Positions 45,291 through 53,624 are shown, counted from the stretch's first letter. The stretch is 64,000 bases of DNA from Chryseosolibacter histidinae (GCF_018598225.1 NZ_JAHESF010000030.1:1-64000), one strand, 5' to 3'. Program-made: numbers and translations. The notes: generated by a model not told the origin, from the letters alone.

Positions 45291-46052
45291 ATGCGTCCAT
45301 ACATACTTGCCGAGAATAACTGGAAGACTGTAAAAGAAACAGCCTATACGTTGGCTGTGCTTCCCTGGGGGGCTACGGAAGCCCACAACTATCATTTGCC
45401 TTACGGAACAGATATCGTGGAAGCTGAGCAGGTGGCTGCGGAGGCTGCCAGGATCTCGTGGGAGGCGGGTAACAAAGTGGTGGTGCTGCCTTGCATTCCC
45501 TTTGGAGTAAACACGGGGCAGTTCGATGTGAAGCTCGATATGAACATGAATCCCAGCACACAACTTGCCGTGCTGCGCGATGTGGTGGACGTGCTGAACC
45601 GCCAGGGCATCTACAAGCTGGTGATCCTCAACAGCCACGGTGGCAACGACTTCAAGACCATGATCCGGGAGCTGGGGCTGCAGTATCCGAAAATGTTTCT
45701 CTGCAGCTGCAACTGGTATCAGGCTGTTGATCAGAAACAGTACTTCGAAAATAAAGACGACCATGCAGGCGAAATGGAAACCAGTGTGATGATGCACCTC
45801 ACGCCTCACCTGGTAAGACCTCTGTCAGAGGCAGGCGATGGTGCTGCCAAAAAATTCCGCATCACTGCCATTCGCGAAGGATGGGCGTGGTCTGAGCGCA
45901 AGTGGCTGCAGGTAACAAAAGATACGGGCGTGGGCGATCCGCGCAAAGCGTCAGCGGAAAAAGGGCAACGTTACTTCAAGGCTGTGACTGAAAAAGTAGC
46001 CGCCTTTTTTACAGAAGTAGCCCAGGCTGACAACAACGACCTCTACGCTTAA
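45291..46052 (+). CDS. Creatininase-family metal-dependent hydrolase
   Basis: A 253-residue cytoplasmic hydrolase of the creatininase/MftE superfamily. Metal ligands are visible in LPWGATEAHNYHLPYGTD (Glu, His, Asp), in ILNSHGGNDFK and in DDHAGEMETSVMM. Relatives act on creatinine, on formamides in riboflavin/F420 synthesis, or on modified peptides; no pathway partner is adjacent, so the substrate is open. The TAA stop is the beginning of heptamer array A4. Confidence 0.88.
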   Translation: MRPYILAENNWKTVKETAYTLAVLPWGATEAHNYHLPYGTDIVEAEQVAAEAARISWEAGNKVVVLPCIPFGVNTGQFDVKLDMNMNPSTQLAVLRDVVDVLNRQGIYKLVILNSHGGNDFKTMIRELGLQYPKMFLCSCNWYQAVDQKQYFENKDDHAGEMETSVMMHLTPHLVRPLSEAGDGAAKKFRITAIREGWAWSERKWLQVTKDTGVGDPRKASAEKGQRYFKAVTEKVAAFFTEVAQADNNDLYA

Positions 46053-46158
46053 TCAGTAATCGGTATTCGGTGATGAGTAATCGGTTTTGAGCGTTCGTAC
46101 TGTCTGTGTTGTTCTGTACACAGTTTACCGGTTACTGATTACTGGTTACCGTTCACCG
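46050..46158. repeat. TAATCRG heptamer inverted array, copy A4
   Basis: The left arm (46050-46084) has five units: TAATCAG, TAATCGG, TATTCGG, TGATGAG, TAATCGG. The right arm (46125-46158) is the inverse. On the minus strand its units TGAACGG and TAACCAG encode the end of ScpA, and the next unit, TAATCAG, supplies its TAA stop. The 40-base spacer holds no gene. Together the arms could form a long imperfect hairpin between two convergent genes. Confidence 0.87.
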
Positions 46159-46915
46159 CTTCCCCGGCGGGTTCATGTTTGGTGACCCAGAAGTTATTGT
46201 AACCTTCGCCGATCTGGATGCTGATCTGCTGCAATGCAAGCATTTCAAGGATGGCGAGAAAATTAAAGATCAATCCGATGCGCGTGGGGAATGTCTGGAG
46301 CAGCTCCATGAATGAAAGCCGCTGACGTTTGTTGACCTCATCTACCACATATTTTTTCTGACCTTCTACCGTATACGGGTATTGGATTACCTGGTGCACG
46401 GGTTTGTTCTTCTCGGCCTCGAAACGTTTCATCACTTTTTCAAACACCGTCATCAATTTGAAGATGGTCACATCCTGAAGCTCGGCCTCCACGTTTGTGC
46501 TTTCGGCCAGTGCCTTCAGCTCCTTCATCAGGTTGCCGCGCTTCTCTTTCATCAGCTCGGTCTCTTCCATTTTGTGGAAGACATCCACCACCGATTTGTA
46601 TTTCTTGTACTCCAGCAGGTGTTTCACAAGCTCTTCGCGCGGGTCTATCTCATTGCCCTGCTCATCGAGCTGTGGTCTTGGCAGCAGCATTTTCGATTTG
46701 ATGCGCATGAGGGTAGCCGCCACAAGAATGAATTCGCTGGCCACCTCGATATTCAGGGTTTCCATATGATGGACATAATCCAGGAAGTCGTTGGTGATCT
46801 TCGCAATGGGAATATCGTAGATATCAAGCTCGTCGCGCTCGATAAAAAACAACAAAAGGTCAAAAGGGCCCTCAAAAAGTGGCAGTTTTACCTCAAAATT
46901 CTCTTGTGACGTCAT
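46139..46915 (-). CDS. scpA: Segregation and condensation protein A
   Basis: The kleisin subunit of the bacterial SMC condensin, 258 residues from the ATG at 46915; four upstream codons begin with TTG. Conserved parts are VKLPLFEGPFDLLLFFIERD, LDIYDIPIAKITNDFLDYVH, EFILVAATLMRIKSKMLLP and a winged-helix C-terminus (FMELLQTFPTRIGLIFNFLA). The last codons (Val-Asn-Gly-Asn-Gln and the stop) are made by array A4. scpB is not adjacent. It is divergent from dxs across about 150 bases. Confidence 0.94.
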   Translation of the reverse strand: MTSQENFEVKLPLFEGPFDLLLFFIERDELDIYDIPIAKITNDFLDYVHHMETLNIEVASEFILVAATLMRIKSKMLLPRPQLDEQGNEIDPREELVKHLLEYKKYKSVVDVFHKMEETELMKEKRGNLMKELKALAESTNVEAELQDVTIFKLMTVFEKVMKRFEAEKNKPVHQVIQYPYTVEGQKKYVVDEVNKRQRLSFMELLQTFPTRIGLIFNFLAILEMLALQQISIQIGEGYNNFWVTKHEPAGEAVNGNQ

Positions 46916-47064
46916 AGGGAGGCACAAATTTATTTATAATACTTCAAAATCCTTGTTGAAGGCAGAAATAAGTAATTTTGCGGGTTTGGGAGAAGGTTGG
47001 AAGCTGTTGATGAAACACTTACATTGATTTACTGTTTATATTTATACACAAAGCATATACGGCC

Positions 47065-48987
47065 ATGCTCATTACCCCGGGTAAACTTTTAGCGCAGATC
47101 AACAGTCCTGACGATGTTAAAAAGCTTGATCAGGTGCAGCTTGTTCAGCTTTGCGACGAGCTGCGTCAGTTCATCATAGACAATGTGTCTGTTTACGGAG
47201 GCCATTTTGGGGCAAGCCTGGGGGTGGTAGAGCTCACCGTAGCCCTTCATTACGTTTTTAACACACCCCATGACCAGCTGGTATGGGATGTGGGTCACCA
47301 GGCGTACGGCCATAAGATCCTCACCGGTCGCAAGGAAACTTTTCACACCAACCGCATCTACGGGGGCCTTTCCGGTTTCCCTAAAATGAAAGAGAGCCCA
47401 TATGACGCTTTCGGCGTAGGCCACTCATCCACGTCTGTTTCCGCGGCGCTGGGTATGGCGGCAGCCTCCAAGTATTTAGGTCAGGACCGGCAGCACATTG
47501 CAGTGATCGGCGACGGAGCCCTCACTGGCGGCATCGCTTTCGAAGGAATGAACCATGCCGGTGTTTCAGACACCAACGTGCTCATCATTCTCAACGACAA
47601 CTGCATGTCTATCGATCCCAACGTTGGGGCGTTGAAAGATTATCTCACAGACATCACTACTTCCAGAACGTACAACAAACTGAAAGACGACGTGTGGAAG
47701 CTGCTGGGCAAACTTTCTGCTTTCGGCAAAAGTGCCCAGGAAATTGTCTCCAAAGTTGAGAACGGTATCAAGTCGACATTGTTAAGCCAAAGCAACTTTT
47801 TCGAGTCGCTCAACCTTCGCTATTTCGGGCCTGTAGACGGGCATGATGTGGACCATCTGACGATGATCCTGAATGACCTGAAGAACATCAAGGGTCCTAA
47901 AATACTGCACTGCGTTACCATCAAGGGAAAGGGTTATGGCCCTGCGGAAAAAGGCAACGCCACCACCTGGCACGCACCGGGCACTTTTGACAAGATCTCC
48001 GGTGAGATCCACAAAAAAACACACGACACACCGCAGGCTCCGAAATACCAGGATGTTTTTGGCCACACGCTCGTGGAGCTGGCGAGGAAGAACGACAAAA
48101 TTATCGGCATCACGCCGGCCATGCCTTCCGGATCATCCATGAACATCATGATGAAGGAAATGCCCGACCGCGCTTTCGATGTGGGTATTGCCGAACAGCA
48201 TGCCGTAACGTTTTCGGCGGGACTTGCCACCCAGGGGCTGATACCATTCTGCAACATCTACAGCTCATTCATGCAGCGTGCTTACGACCAGGTGATCCAC
48301 GACGTTTGCATCCAGAACCTTCCGGTGAATTTTTGTCTCGACAGGGCCGGGTTCGCCGGTGCCGATGGTCCCACACACCATGGCGCCTATGACCTCGCTT
48401 ACTTCCGTTGCATTCCCAATATGATCGTGGCTGCGCCGATGAACGAATCGGAGCTGCGCAACCTGATGTATACTGCTCAATTGCCGAGAAAAGAAAAGGC
48501 GTTCTCGATCCGCTATCCGCGCGGGCAGGGTATGATGCCCGACTGGCGCACACCGTTTGAAGAGATCCGGATCGGCACGGGCAGGAAGTTGCGCGACGGC
48601 GACGACCTCGCCATCCTCACCATTGGCCATATCGGAAATTATGCCACCGAGGTTTGCGAGCGATTACTGAAAAAGAATGTGGAGATCGCCCACTACGATA
48701 TGCGTTTTGTGAAACCGCTCGATGAAGACCTGCTTCATGAAATATTCACACGGTACAAAAAAGTGATCACCGTAGAGGATGGCTGCATCCAGGGAGGATT
48801 CGGCACGGCGGTGCTGGAGTTCATGGCCGACCACAACTATACGGCTGAGGTAAGACGCCTGGGCATCCCTGACCGGGTGGTGGAACATGGCGAGCAGATC
48901 GAGCTGCACCAGGAGTGCGGGTTCGATCCCGATGGCATTGAAAGAACCGTGACCGAGCTGATGGAATCCGTCTCCCGCACAGTATAA
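47065..48987 (+). CDS. dxs: 1-deoxy-D-xylulose-5-phosphate synthase
   Basis: Condenses pyruvate and glyceraldehyde 3-phosphate with thiamine diphosphate, the first step of the MEP isoprenoid pathway, 640 residues. It shows VWDVGHQAYGHKILTGR, the ThDP/Mg motif GDGALTGGIAFEGMNHAG ending in NDNCMS, the active-site segment DVGIAEQHAVTFSAGL, and a C-terminal transketolase-like domain. Length and motifs are canonical. The stop overlaps the start of the alpha/beta hydrolase gene by one base, so the two are coupled. No thiamine riboswitch is visible upstream. Confidence 0.98.
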   Translation: MLITPGKLLAQINSPDDVKKLDQVQLVQLCDELRQFIIDNVSVYGGHFGASLGVVELTVALHYVFNTPHDQLVWDVGHQAYGHKILTGRKETFHTNRIYGGLSGFPKMKESPYDAFGVGHSSTSVSAALGMAAASKYLGQDRQHIAVIGDGALTGGIAFEGMNHAGVSDTNVLIILNDNCMSIDPNVGALKDYLTDITTSRTYNKLKDDVWKLLGKLSAFGKSAQEIVSKVENGIKSTLLSQSNFFESLNLRYFGPVDGHDVDHLTMILNDLKNIKGPKILHCVTIKGKGYGPAEKGNATTWHAPGTFDKISGEIHKKTHDTPQAPKYQDVFGHTLVELARKNDKIIGITPAMPSGSSMNIMMKEMPDRAFDVGIAEQHAVTFSAGLATQGLIPFCNIYSSFMQRAYDQVIHDVCIQNLPVNFCLDRAGFAGADGPTHHGAYDLAYFRCIPNMIVAAPMNESELRNLMYTAQLPRKEKAFSIRYPRGQGMMPDWRTPFEEIRIGTGRKLRDGDDLAILTIGHIGNYATEVCERLLKKNVEIAHYDMRFVKPLDEDLLHEIFTRYKKVITVEDGCIQGGFGTAVLEFMADHNYTAEVRRLGIPDRVVEHGEQIELHQECGFDPDGIERTVTELMESVSRTV

Positions 48988-49760
48988 TGACCGATCTTTT
49001 TTTTCAGGAACGCGGAAACGGAGCGCCGCTGATCCTGCTCCACGGTTTTCCCCTGCACCGGGGCATGTGGGACAGCTTCGCTGAAAAATTGTCAGCACAA
49101 TTCAAGGTTTTTACGATCGACCTCCCGGGTTTCGGCAAAAGCCCGGGCCTGAAATCACCCTTTTCCATAGCGGATGTTGCCGATCATGTGTTAGCATGGG
49201 TGCGATCTAAAAATTTAGATAAAAGTGTGCTCATCGGTCATTCCATGGGCGGCTATGTTTCGTTAGCAATGGCCGAAAAAGCGCCCACACTTTTTAACGG
49301 ATTAGTGCTCTTTCATTCGACAGCGTATGCAGATTCTGCAGAAAAAAGAGAGTCGCGCAATAAAGTGCTTGATTTCATAGACAAAAAAGGGGTGACGGCG
49401 TTCACCTCCAATTTCATAGCACCGTTGTTCGTCAATCAACAGCACCCTGCCATTGCTACGGTGCGGTCTATTTCCATGGAGGCCGATGCTGCCGCGGTGA
49501 AGGGATACACGCAGGCCATGCGCGACCGCCCCGACAGACTGGAAGTGTTGACGACTTTCCCCAAGCCCATTCTTTTCCTGGCAGGTGAAAAAGACGCGGG
49601 CATCAGCGTGCAATCCGTACAGGAACAGGCCGCCCGCTCGCCTCGGATTGAGCGTTATATTTTGTCGAATGTGGCGCACATGGGCATGTTCGAAAACGAA
49701 AAAAAATCGCTTGAAATAATCCGATCTTTTCTTGAAAAAATTACAGTTACCAAGTCATGA
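48987..49760 (+). CDS. Alpha/beta-fold hydrolase
   Basis: A 257-residue hydrolase. The oxyanion segment is LLHGFPLHRGMW, the nucleophile Ser86 lies in LIGHSMGGYVSLA, the acid is probably the Asp of LAGEKDAGIS, and the histidine is in LSNVAHMGMFE. The complete triad indicates an active esterase, lipase or related enzyme; the substrate is unknown. It starts on the last base of the dxs stop codon. An inverted repeat lies 43 bases after its stop. Confidence 0.88.
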   Translation: MTDLFFQERGNGAPLILLHGFPLHRGMWDSFAEKLSAQFKVFTIDLPGFGKSPGLKSPFSIADVADHVLAWVRSKNLDKSVLIGHSMGGYVSLAMAEKAPTLFNGLVLFHSTAYADSAEKRESRNKVLDFIDKKGVTAFTSNFIAPLFVNQQHPAIATVRSISMEADAAAVKGYTQAMRDRPDRLEVLTTFPKPILFLAGEKDAGISVQSVQEQAARSPRIERYILSNVAHMGMFENEKKSLEIIRSFLEKITVTKS

Positions 49761-49803
49761 ACGATGGTATTAAATCCCCTGAATTCAGCATCGTGAACAG
49801 AAC

Positions 49804-49894
49804 GCTGTTTTTACTTTAGCAGAAGAAATATTAAATTGTATTCCGGTTTTTATCGGAGATTCCTGCAGGCAACTGTAGGTAAAGTAAAAACAGC
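49804..49894. promoter_or_regulatory. 15-bp perfect inverted repeat upstream of the zinc-ribbon gene
   Basis: GCTGTTTTTACTTTA at 49804-49818 and its exact reverse complement TAAAGTAAAAACAGC at 49880-49894 enclose 61 bases that also hold a CCTGCAGG palindrome. The right arm abuts a TAnnTTTG-type promoter box (49899-49906). Paired operator sites, a stem in an untranslated RNA, or the terminator of the upstream gene are all possible. Confidence 0.5.
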
Positions 49895-49898
49895 ACTA

Positions 49899-49906
49899 TA
49901 TATTTG
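49899..49906 (+). promoter_or_regulatory. Candidate -7 element for the zinc-ribbon gene
   Basis: TATATTTG matches the Bacteroidota -7 consensus TAnnTTTG exactly, 33 bases before the ATG at 49939. No clear TTTG/TTG -33 element is visible at the usual distance; the right arm of the inverted repeat lies there instead. Confidence 0.35.
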
Positions 49907-49938
49907 CTACAGTGGACAAAAAATAACCTACCAATATC

Positions 49939-50676
49939 ATGGAAGAAATATACGCACCGTGGAATGCAATGGCTAAGAATATCGCCTATGGAGCTTGGGC
50001 GATTGCCGTGTTGATCGTGATTGGTCACATAATCAGGCTGGCAACGATGAGTGATGCAAAAACCAAGTATGATTTTATCAACAAGAGTGAGATCATGACA
50101 TTGTGGGTGGCATCCATAATCCTGATCATCGGGTGCTGCTTTTTTGCGAACTCAAATGTTAGCGAATTGAATGCCCTTTGGATTTTTGTCCGCGTTTTCA
50201 CCACCGTTTCAATGGGTATGATCGTAGCACTGATCGTTCAGAACCTGCTGAAATTCTACTATCCTTTCTTTATCGAAAAAAGATTGAAGGCCCTTCGCTA
50301 TAAGCCCAGGATTTCTCCGAAAACAGGCAAGGCTATGAAGCTGTTGAGCGAAGATGAAGAAGATGCTTACCTGGATGAAGGTATGCAAGCTGAAGAAAAT
50401 GTATTCTCCATCGACTACGACGTATGGAAAGATGAAGAAACCGGCTACGTTAAAATTGAAAAATATTCCGGCCACCTGCATGCGCTGCAGTGCCCTGAGT
50501 GCAACTACCAAACTTTCAAAGTGGTAAGGGAAGAGATCCTGAAAGCACCTGCGGCTGGCGTGGAAGGCGAATTGCTGAAACACTTCCAGTGCGGCTACTG
50601 TGGTTACAAAGCCAAGAAGACCGTAATTCTGAAAATGTCTCAGAAATTCGAAGAATCAACTGCTGCAACCGCGTAA
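49939..50676 (+). CDS. Membrane protein with cytoplasmic zinc-ribbon-like tail, function unknown
   Basis: A 245-residue protein that I do not recognise. Three hydrophobic helices fill the first 100 residues (IAYGAWAIAVLIVIGHII, IMTLWVASIILIIGCCFF, VFTTVSMGMIVALIVQNLL). An acidic linker (SEDEEDAYLDEG) is followed by two Cys pairs, CPECNY and CGYCGYK, about 45 residues apart, which could form one zinc ribbon. The pattern suggests a membrane anchor with a nucleic-acid- or protein-binding tail. It has its own candidate promoter and a hairpin terminator, so it is a single-gene unit. Confidence 0.72.
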   Translation: MEEIYAPWNAMAKNIAYGAWAIAVLIVIGHIIRLATMSDAKTKYDFINKSEIMTLWVASIILIIGCCFFANSNVSELNALWIFVRVFTTVSMGMIVALIVQNLLKFYYPFFIEKRLKALRYKPRISPKTGKAMKLLSEDEEDAYLDEGMQAEENVFSIDYDVWKDEETGYVKIEKYSGHLHALQCPECNYQTFKVVREEILKAPAAGVEGELLKHFQCGYCGYKAKKTVILKMSQKFEESTAATA

Positions 50677-50700
50677 GAAACATCTTACATGATGATATGA

Positions 50701-50726
50701 AAGCCTGGCCAACGCCGGGCTTTTTC
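50701..50726 (+). terminator. Terminator after the zinc-ribbon membrane protein
   Basis: AGCCTGGC pairs with GCCGGGCT (one G-T pair) around a short CAA loop and is followed by a run of five T. It begins 25 bases after the stop codon. Confidence 0.85.
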
Positions 50727-50740
50727 TATTGAATGCATTT

Positions 50741-50812
50741 TCCGCAGATTGCGCAGAATCACGCAGATGAATGCAAGGCTCTGATCTGCGCCGATCAGCG
50801 AGATCTGCGGGA
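50741..50812. repeat. CGCAGAT-type inverted array, copy C3
   Basis: The left arm (50741-50770) holds CCGCAGATTG, CGCAGAATCA and CGCAGATGA with a 9-10 bp period. The right arm (50781-50812) holds the inverse, CTGATCTGCG and AGATCTGCGG. It lies between a terminator and the minus-strand 85-residue gene, with no coding role visible. Relatives occur at 32046-32116 and around 10522-10565. Confidence 0.75.
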
Positions 50813-50835
50813 AGCCTCTTGAGCAGAACCGCGCC

Positions 50836-51093
50836 TTATGAAAGAATGTCGATCGGAAGTTTGATCTGGTCGGAATAGAATTTCATTCTTGAATGCGTGG
50901 TGTCCAGCGGCACGATCTTTTCTATGCTGGCCATCTTGTGGTTGACGAACACTTCGAGGTAGAAATTCCCGAGGAGGTAGAGGTTCACTTTGTACGCGTA
51001 GTAACGAATGGCCATGACGAACGTGCCATTCTCATAGAGCATGCTGATCTTCTTGTCAAGCGACAACTTCGTAAACTCCCTCCGCGTAATCAT
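50836..51093 (-). CDS. Small uncharacterised protein
   Basis: An 85-residue soluble protein of unknown family. The order (RREFTKLSLDKKISMLYENG, then YKVNLYLLGNFYLEVFVNHK) suggests a helix followed by a small beta-sheet, and the composition is ordinary for this genome. I consider it a real gene because it has an ATG start, a clean frame and hydrophobic patterning. Function cannot be inferred. It follows the dienelactone hydrolase gene on the same strand after 40 bases. Confidence 0.6.
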   Translation of the reverse strand: MITRREFTKLSLDKKISMLYENGTFVMAIRYYAYKVNLYLLGNFYLEVFVNHKMASIEKIVPLDTTHSRMKFYSDQIKLPIDILS

Positions 51094-51133
51094 TCAGAAA
51101 CTTATTGAAAAAATAGTGCCTCGTCAATATCGG

Positions 51134-51991
51134 TTATTTCAAGTTTTTATTAAATAATTCCATTGCCCTGCTCCACGCAAGCTTCGCGGCAGCCTCATTG
51201 TATCGTGTCGGCGCCGTGTCATTATGAAACGCATGCTGCGCACCTTCGTACATAAAAAGCTCGTATTTTTTTCCGGCTTTTTTCAGCGCTTCTTCATACG
51301 CGGCGATGCCCGCATTCACACGTTCGTCCTGTGCCGCATAATGCAGCTGCAGCATTGCCTTGATCTTCGGAACGTCAGCGGCATCGGGCTGGCGGCCATA
51401 AAAAGGTACTGCTACTTTGAGATCAGGAACGTTGACGGCAAGGTTATTGGCCATCGCTCCTCCCCAACAAAATCCGATGCAACCAAATTTTCCGTTGCAG
51501 TCTTTGCGCGTTTTCAGGTAGTCGAATGCCTTTGCAAAATTCGAGATCGTTTTCGCCGCATCGAGCTGCTGAAACATACCCCGCGCCTTGTCTTCATCGG
51601 TGGGTGTGCCGCCGAGTGGTGAAAGTGCGTCGGGTGCCAGGGCCATAAAGCCTTCCAGCGCTGCCCTGCGTGTAACGTCTTCTATATGCGGGTTAAGGCC
51701 GCGGTTCTCATGGATCACCACCACAGCACCGTATTTAGCATCGCCCCTGGGCCGCGCCAGATACGCCTTCATTTCTGTGCCGTCGCCTGGGTACGTAATG
51801 CGTTCGGTTATGATCCGGTCATCCTGTGAAGAAACTGTTTGGGCATTGGCATAGTTCACTTCCAGCAGCGGAAGAACCGCCATGGCCGCCGCCGCGCTGC
51901 CGGTGAGCCTGATAAGCTTGCCGATGAATTCTTCCCGCGAAAGCGGCTTGTGCGTGTACTCATCAAAAAGATTGATAATGCGCTGATCCAT
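51134..51991 (-). CDS. Exported dienelactone hydrolase-family enzyme
   Basis: A 285-residue alpha/beta hydrolase with a signal-like hydrophobic N-terminal stretch (LTGSAAAAMAVLPLLEVNYA) preceded by a long polar leader, as in proteins annotated with Tat-type or atypical signals; the twin arginine is not obvious. The catalytic Cys is in GCIGFCWGGAMAN, the Asp in YAAQDERVNAG and the His in GAQHAFHND, the Cys-Asp-His triad of dienelactone hydrolases. The oxyanion segment is VVIHENRGLNPHI. Substrates of such exported members are mostly unknown. tRNA-His lies upstream. Confidence 0.9.
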   Translation of the reverse strand: MDQRIINLFDEYTHKPLSREEFIGKLIRLTGSAAAAMAVLPLLEVNYANAQTVSSQDDRIITERITYPGDGTEMKAYLARPRGDAKYGAVVVIHENRGLNPHIEDVTRRAALEGFMALAPDALSPLGGTPTDEDKARGMFQQLDAAKTISNFAKAFDYLKTRKDCNGKFGCIGFCWGGAMANNLAVNVPDLKVAVPFYGRQPDAADVPKIKAMLQLHYAAQDERVNAGIAAYEEALKKAGKKYELFMYEGAQHAFHNDTAPTRYNEAAAKLAWSRAMELFNKNLK

Positions 51992-52110
51992 AAAAGGGGT
52001 GTTTGTTGGTGTTTGTCACCGGAGTTAAACATTTCTGCCGTAAAACGGAAACAGCGCCCGGAGCTGAGGCTTAAAAATACTTTGACCGGGGAACGCCAGG
52101 TGTGAAAAAC

Positions 52111-52138
52111 AAAAAAAGCCTCCGAAAAGAGGCTTTTT
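52111..52138. terminator. Terminator after tRNA-His
   Basis: A-run plus GCCTC, a six-base loop CGAAAA, then GAGGC and a T-run. On the minus strand it follows directly after the tRNA 3' end; its symmetry allows it to work in both directions. Confidence 0.88.
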
Positions 52139-52216
52139 TGGGGTGAAAGACGGGACTCGAACCCGCGACCCTCAGAATCACAATCTGATGCTCTAACCAA
52201 CTGAGCTACATCCACC
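52139..52216 (-). tRNA. tRNA-His (anticodon GTG)
   Basis: On the minus strand the gene starts with the extra G at position -1 typical of tRNA-His, then GTGGATG, TAGCTCAGTTGG (D arm), an anticodon arm TCAGATTGTGATTCTGA with GTG, and a T arm with GGGTTCGAGTCCC. The acceptor stem pairs except for one U-U mismatch and ends with an encoded CCA (52141-52139). A terminator follows at once, so it is transcribed as a single tRNA. Confidence 0.96.
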
Positions 52217-52265
52217 GTTTGGAAGCGCAAATTTAGATAGTCCCCCGAAAATACCAAAGCAATTG

Positions 52266-53603
52266 TTACTTATCGCGATTAAAGAGCAGTCTTTGCCCCT
52301 TCCGCGATTCATCAAACTTGCCCTGTTCATACACCAAATGCCCCGAAACCAGGGTATGTGTCACATTTGAGCTGAACGTGGTATTCTCCAGCGGCGACCA
52401 CCCGCATTTGGCCAGAATATTGGATTTTTCAACTTTCCAGGATTTTTTCAGGTCTACCAGCACCAGGTCGGCAAAGTATCCTTCGCGGATAAATCCCCTG
52501 CCCGATACCTGGAAAAGAATGGCCGGATTGTGCGCCATCTTCTGCACGATCTTTTCGAGGCCGATCTTGCCCTGATGATAAAACTCGAGCATGGCCACCA
52601 GGCTGTGCTGGATGAGCGGCCCGCCGGAAGGTGCCTTGAAGTAGGTGTTCTGCTTTTCATCCCACGTATGCGGCGCATGGTCTGTAGCCACCACGTCGAT
52701 GCGGTCGTCTAACAAAGCGGCAAATACGCTTGCCTGATCCTGTGCTGTTTTGATGGCCGGATTCCACTTGATGAGATTGCCGAGCCGTTTGTAATCCGTA
52801 TCGTTGAACCACAGGTGATGAACACATGCTTCGGCTGTGATCTTTTTCTTTTCGAGTGGGATGGTGTTATCGAACAATGAGGTCTCGCGGGCTGTAGAGA
52901 TGTGTAGGATGTGAAATTTGGTGCCGTGCTTCCGGGCCAGGTCGATGGCCATTGAAGAAGAGAGATAACATGCTTCGGCGCTTCTGATCTGCGGATGGCA
53001 TTCGATGGGAACATCTTCGCCGTAACGCTCCTTGTATTCCTGCAGGTTCTTTCTGATGGTGGGCTCATGCTCACAGTGCGCGGCAATGAGCGCGGGGAAA
53101 CGCGAGAAGAAACCTTCGATGGTCTTTTCATCATCTACCAGCAGGTTGCCAGTGGATGAACCCATAAAGATCTTGAGGCCGCACACCTTCCGGAGATCGG
53201 TCTTCATCACCTCATCGAGGTTGTCATTCGAAGCGCCGATGTAGAACGAATAGTTGGCGAGCGATGTCTGTGAAGCGATGTTGTATTTGTCTTCCAACAA
53301 CTGCTGCGTAAAGGTGGGAGGATTGGTGTTGGGCATCTCCATAAAGGTTGTGACGCCGCCGGCCACTGCTGCACGCGATTCAGAATAAATGGTAGCCTTG
53401 TGGGTAAGGCCGGGTTCCCGGAAATGCACCTGGTCGTCGATGACACCCGGCATCAGGAATTTGCCTTTGGCGTCGATGACCTTATCGGCCTGCTGTGAAG
53501 AAACTTTTCCCACCTGCTCAATAAGCTGGTCTTTAATCAGCACATCACCTTCAAAGACCTTGCCTTCATTGACTATATTTGCGTTAGTGATCAGAATTTT
53601 CAT
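52266..53603 (-). CDS. pyrC: Dihydroorotase
   Basis: Catalyses ring closure of N-carbamoyl-aspartate to dihydroorotate in pyrimidine synthesis, 445 residues. The amidohydrolase features are: PGVIDDQVHFREPGLTHK, the likely carboxylated Lys144 in CGLKIFMGSS, AAHCEHEP (His176/His179), FHILHIST (His231/His234) and ATDHAPH (Asp308). The first metal motif is Gln58-Val-His60 instead of the canonical His-x-His; this substitution also occurs in other Bacteroidota dihydroorotases as I recall them. It is divergent from the helicase gene with 21 bases between them. Confidence 0.92.
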   Translation of the reverse strand: MKILITNANIVNEGKVFEGDVLIKDQLIEQVGKVSSQQADKVIDAKGKFLMPGVIDDQVHFREPGLTHKATIYSESRAAVAGGVTTFMEMPNTNPPTFTQQLLEDKYNIASQTSLANYSFYIGASNDNLDEVMKTDLRKVCGLKIFMGSSTGNLLVDDEKTIEGFFSRFPALIAAHCEHEPTIRKNLQEYKERYGEDVPIECHPQIRSAEACYLSSSMAIDLARKHGTKFHILHISTARETSLFDNTIPLEKKKITAEACVHHLWFNDTDYKRLGNLIKWNPAIKTAQDQASVFAALLDDRIDVVATDHAPHTWDEKQNTYFKAPSGGPLIQHSLVAMLEFYHQGKIGLEKIVQKMAHNPAILFQVSGRGFIREGYFADLVLVDLKKSWKVEKSNILAKCGWSPLENTTFSSNVTHTLVSGHLVYEQGKFDESRKGQRLLFNRDK

Positions 53604-53624
53604 TGCCGCTAAATTAAATGTAAA

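Noticed and set aside
46916-47064. Thiamine riboswitch before dxs
   Set aside because: I looked for the conserved CTGAGA and related core segments and found none; the leader is short and AT-rich.
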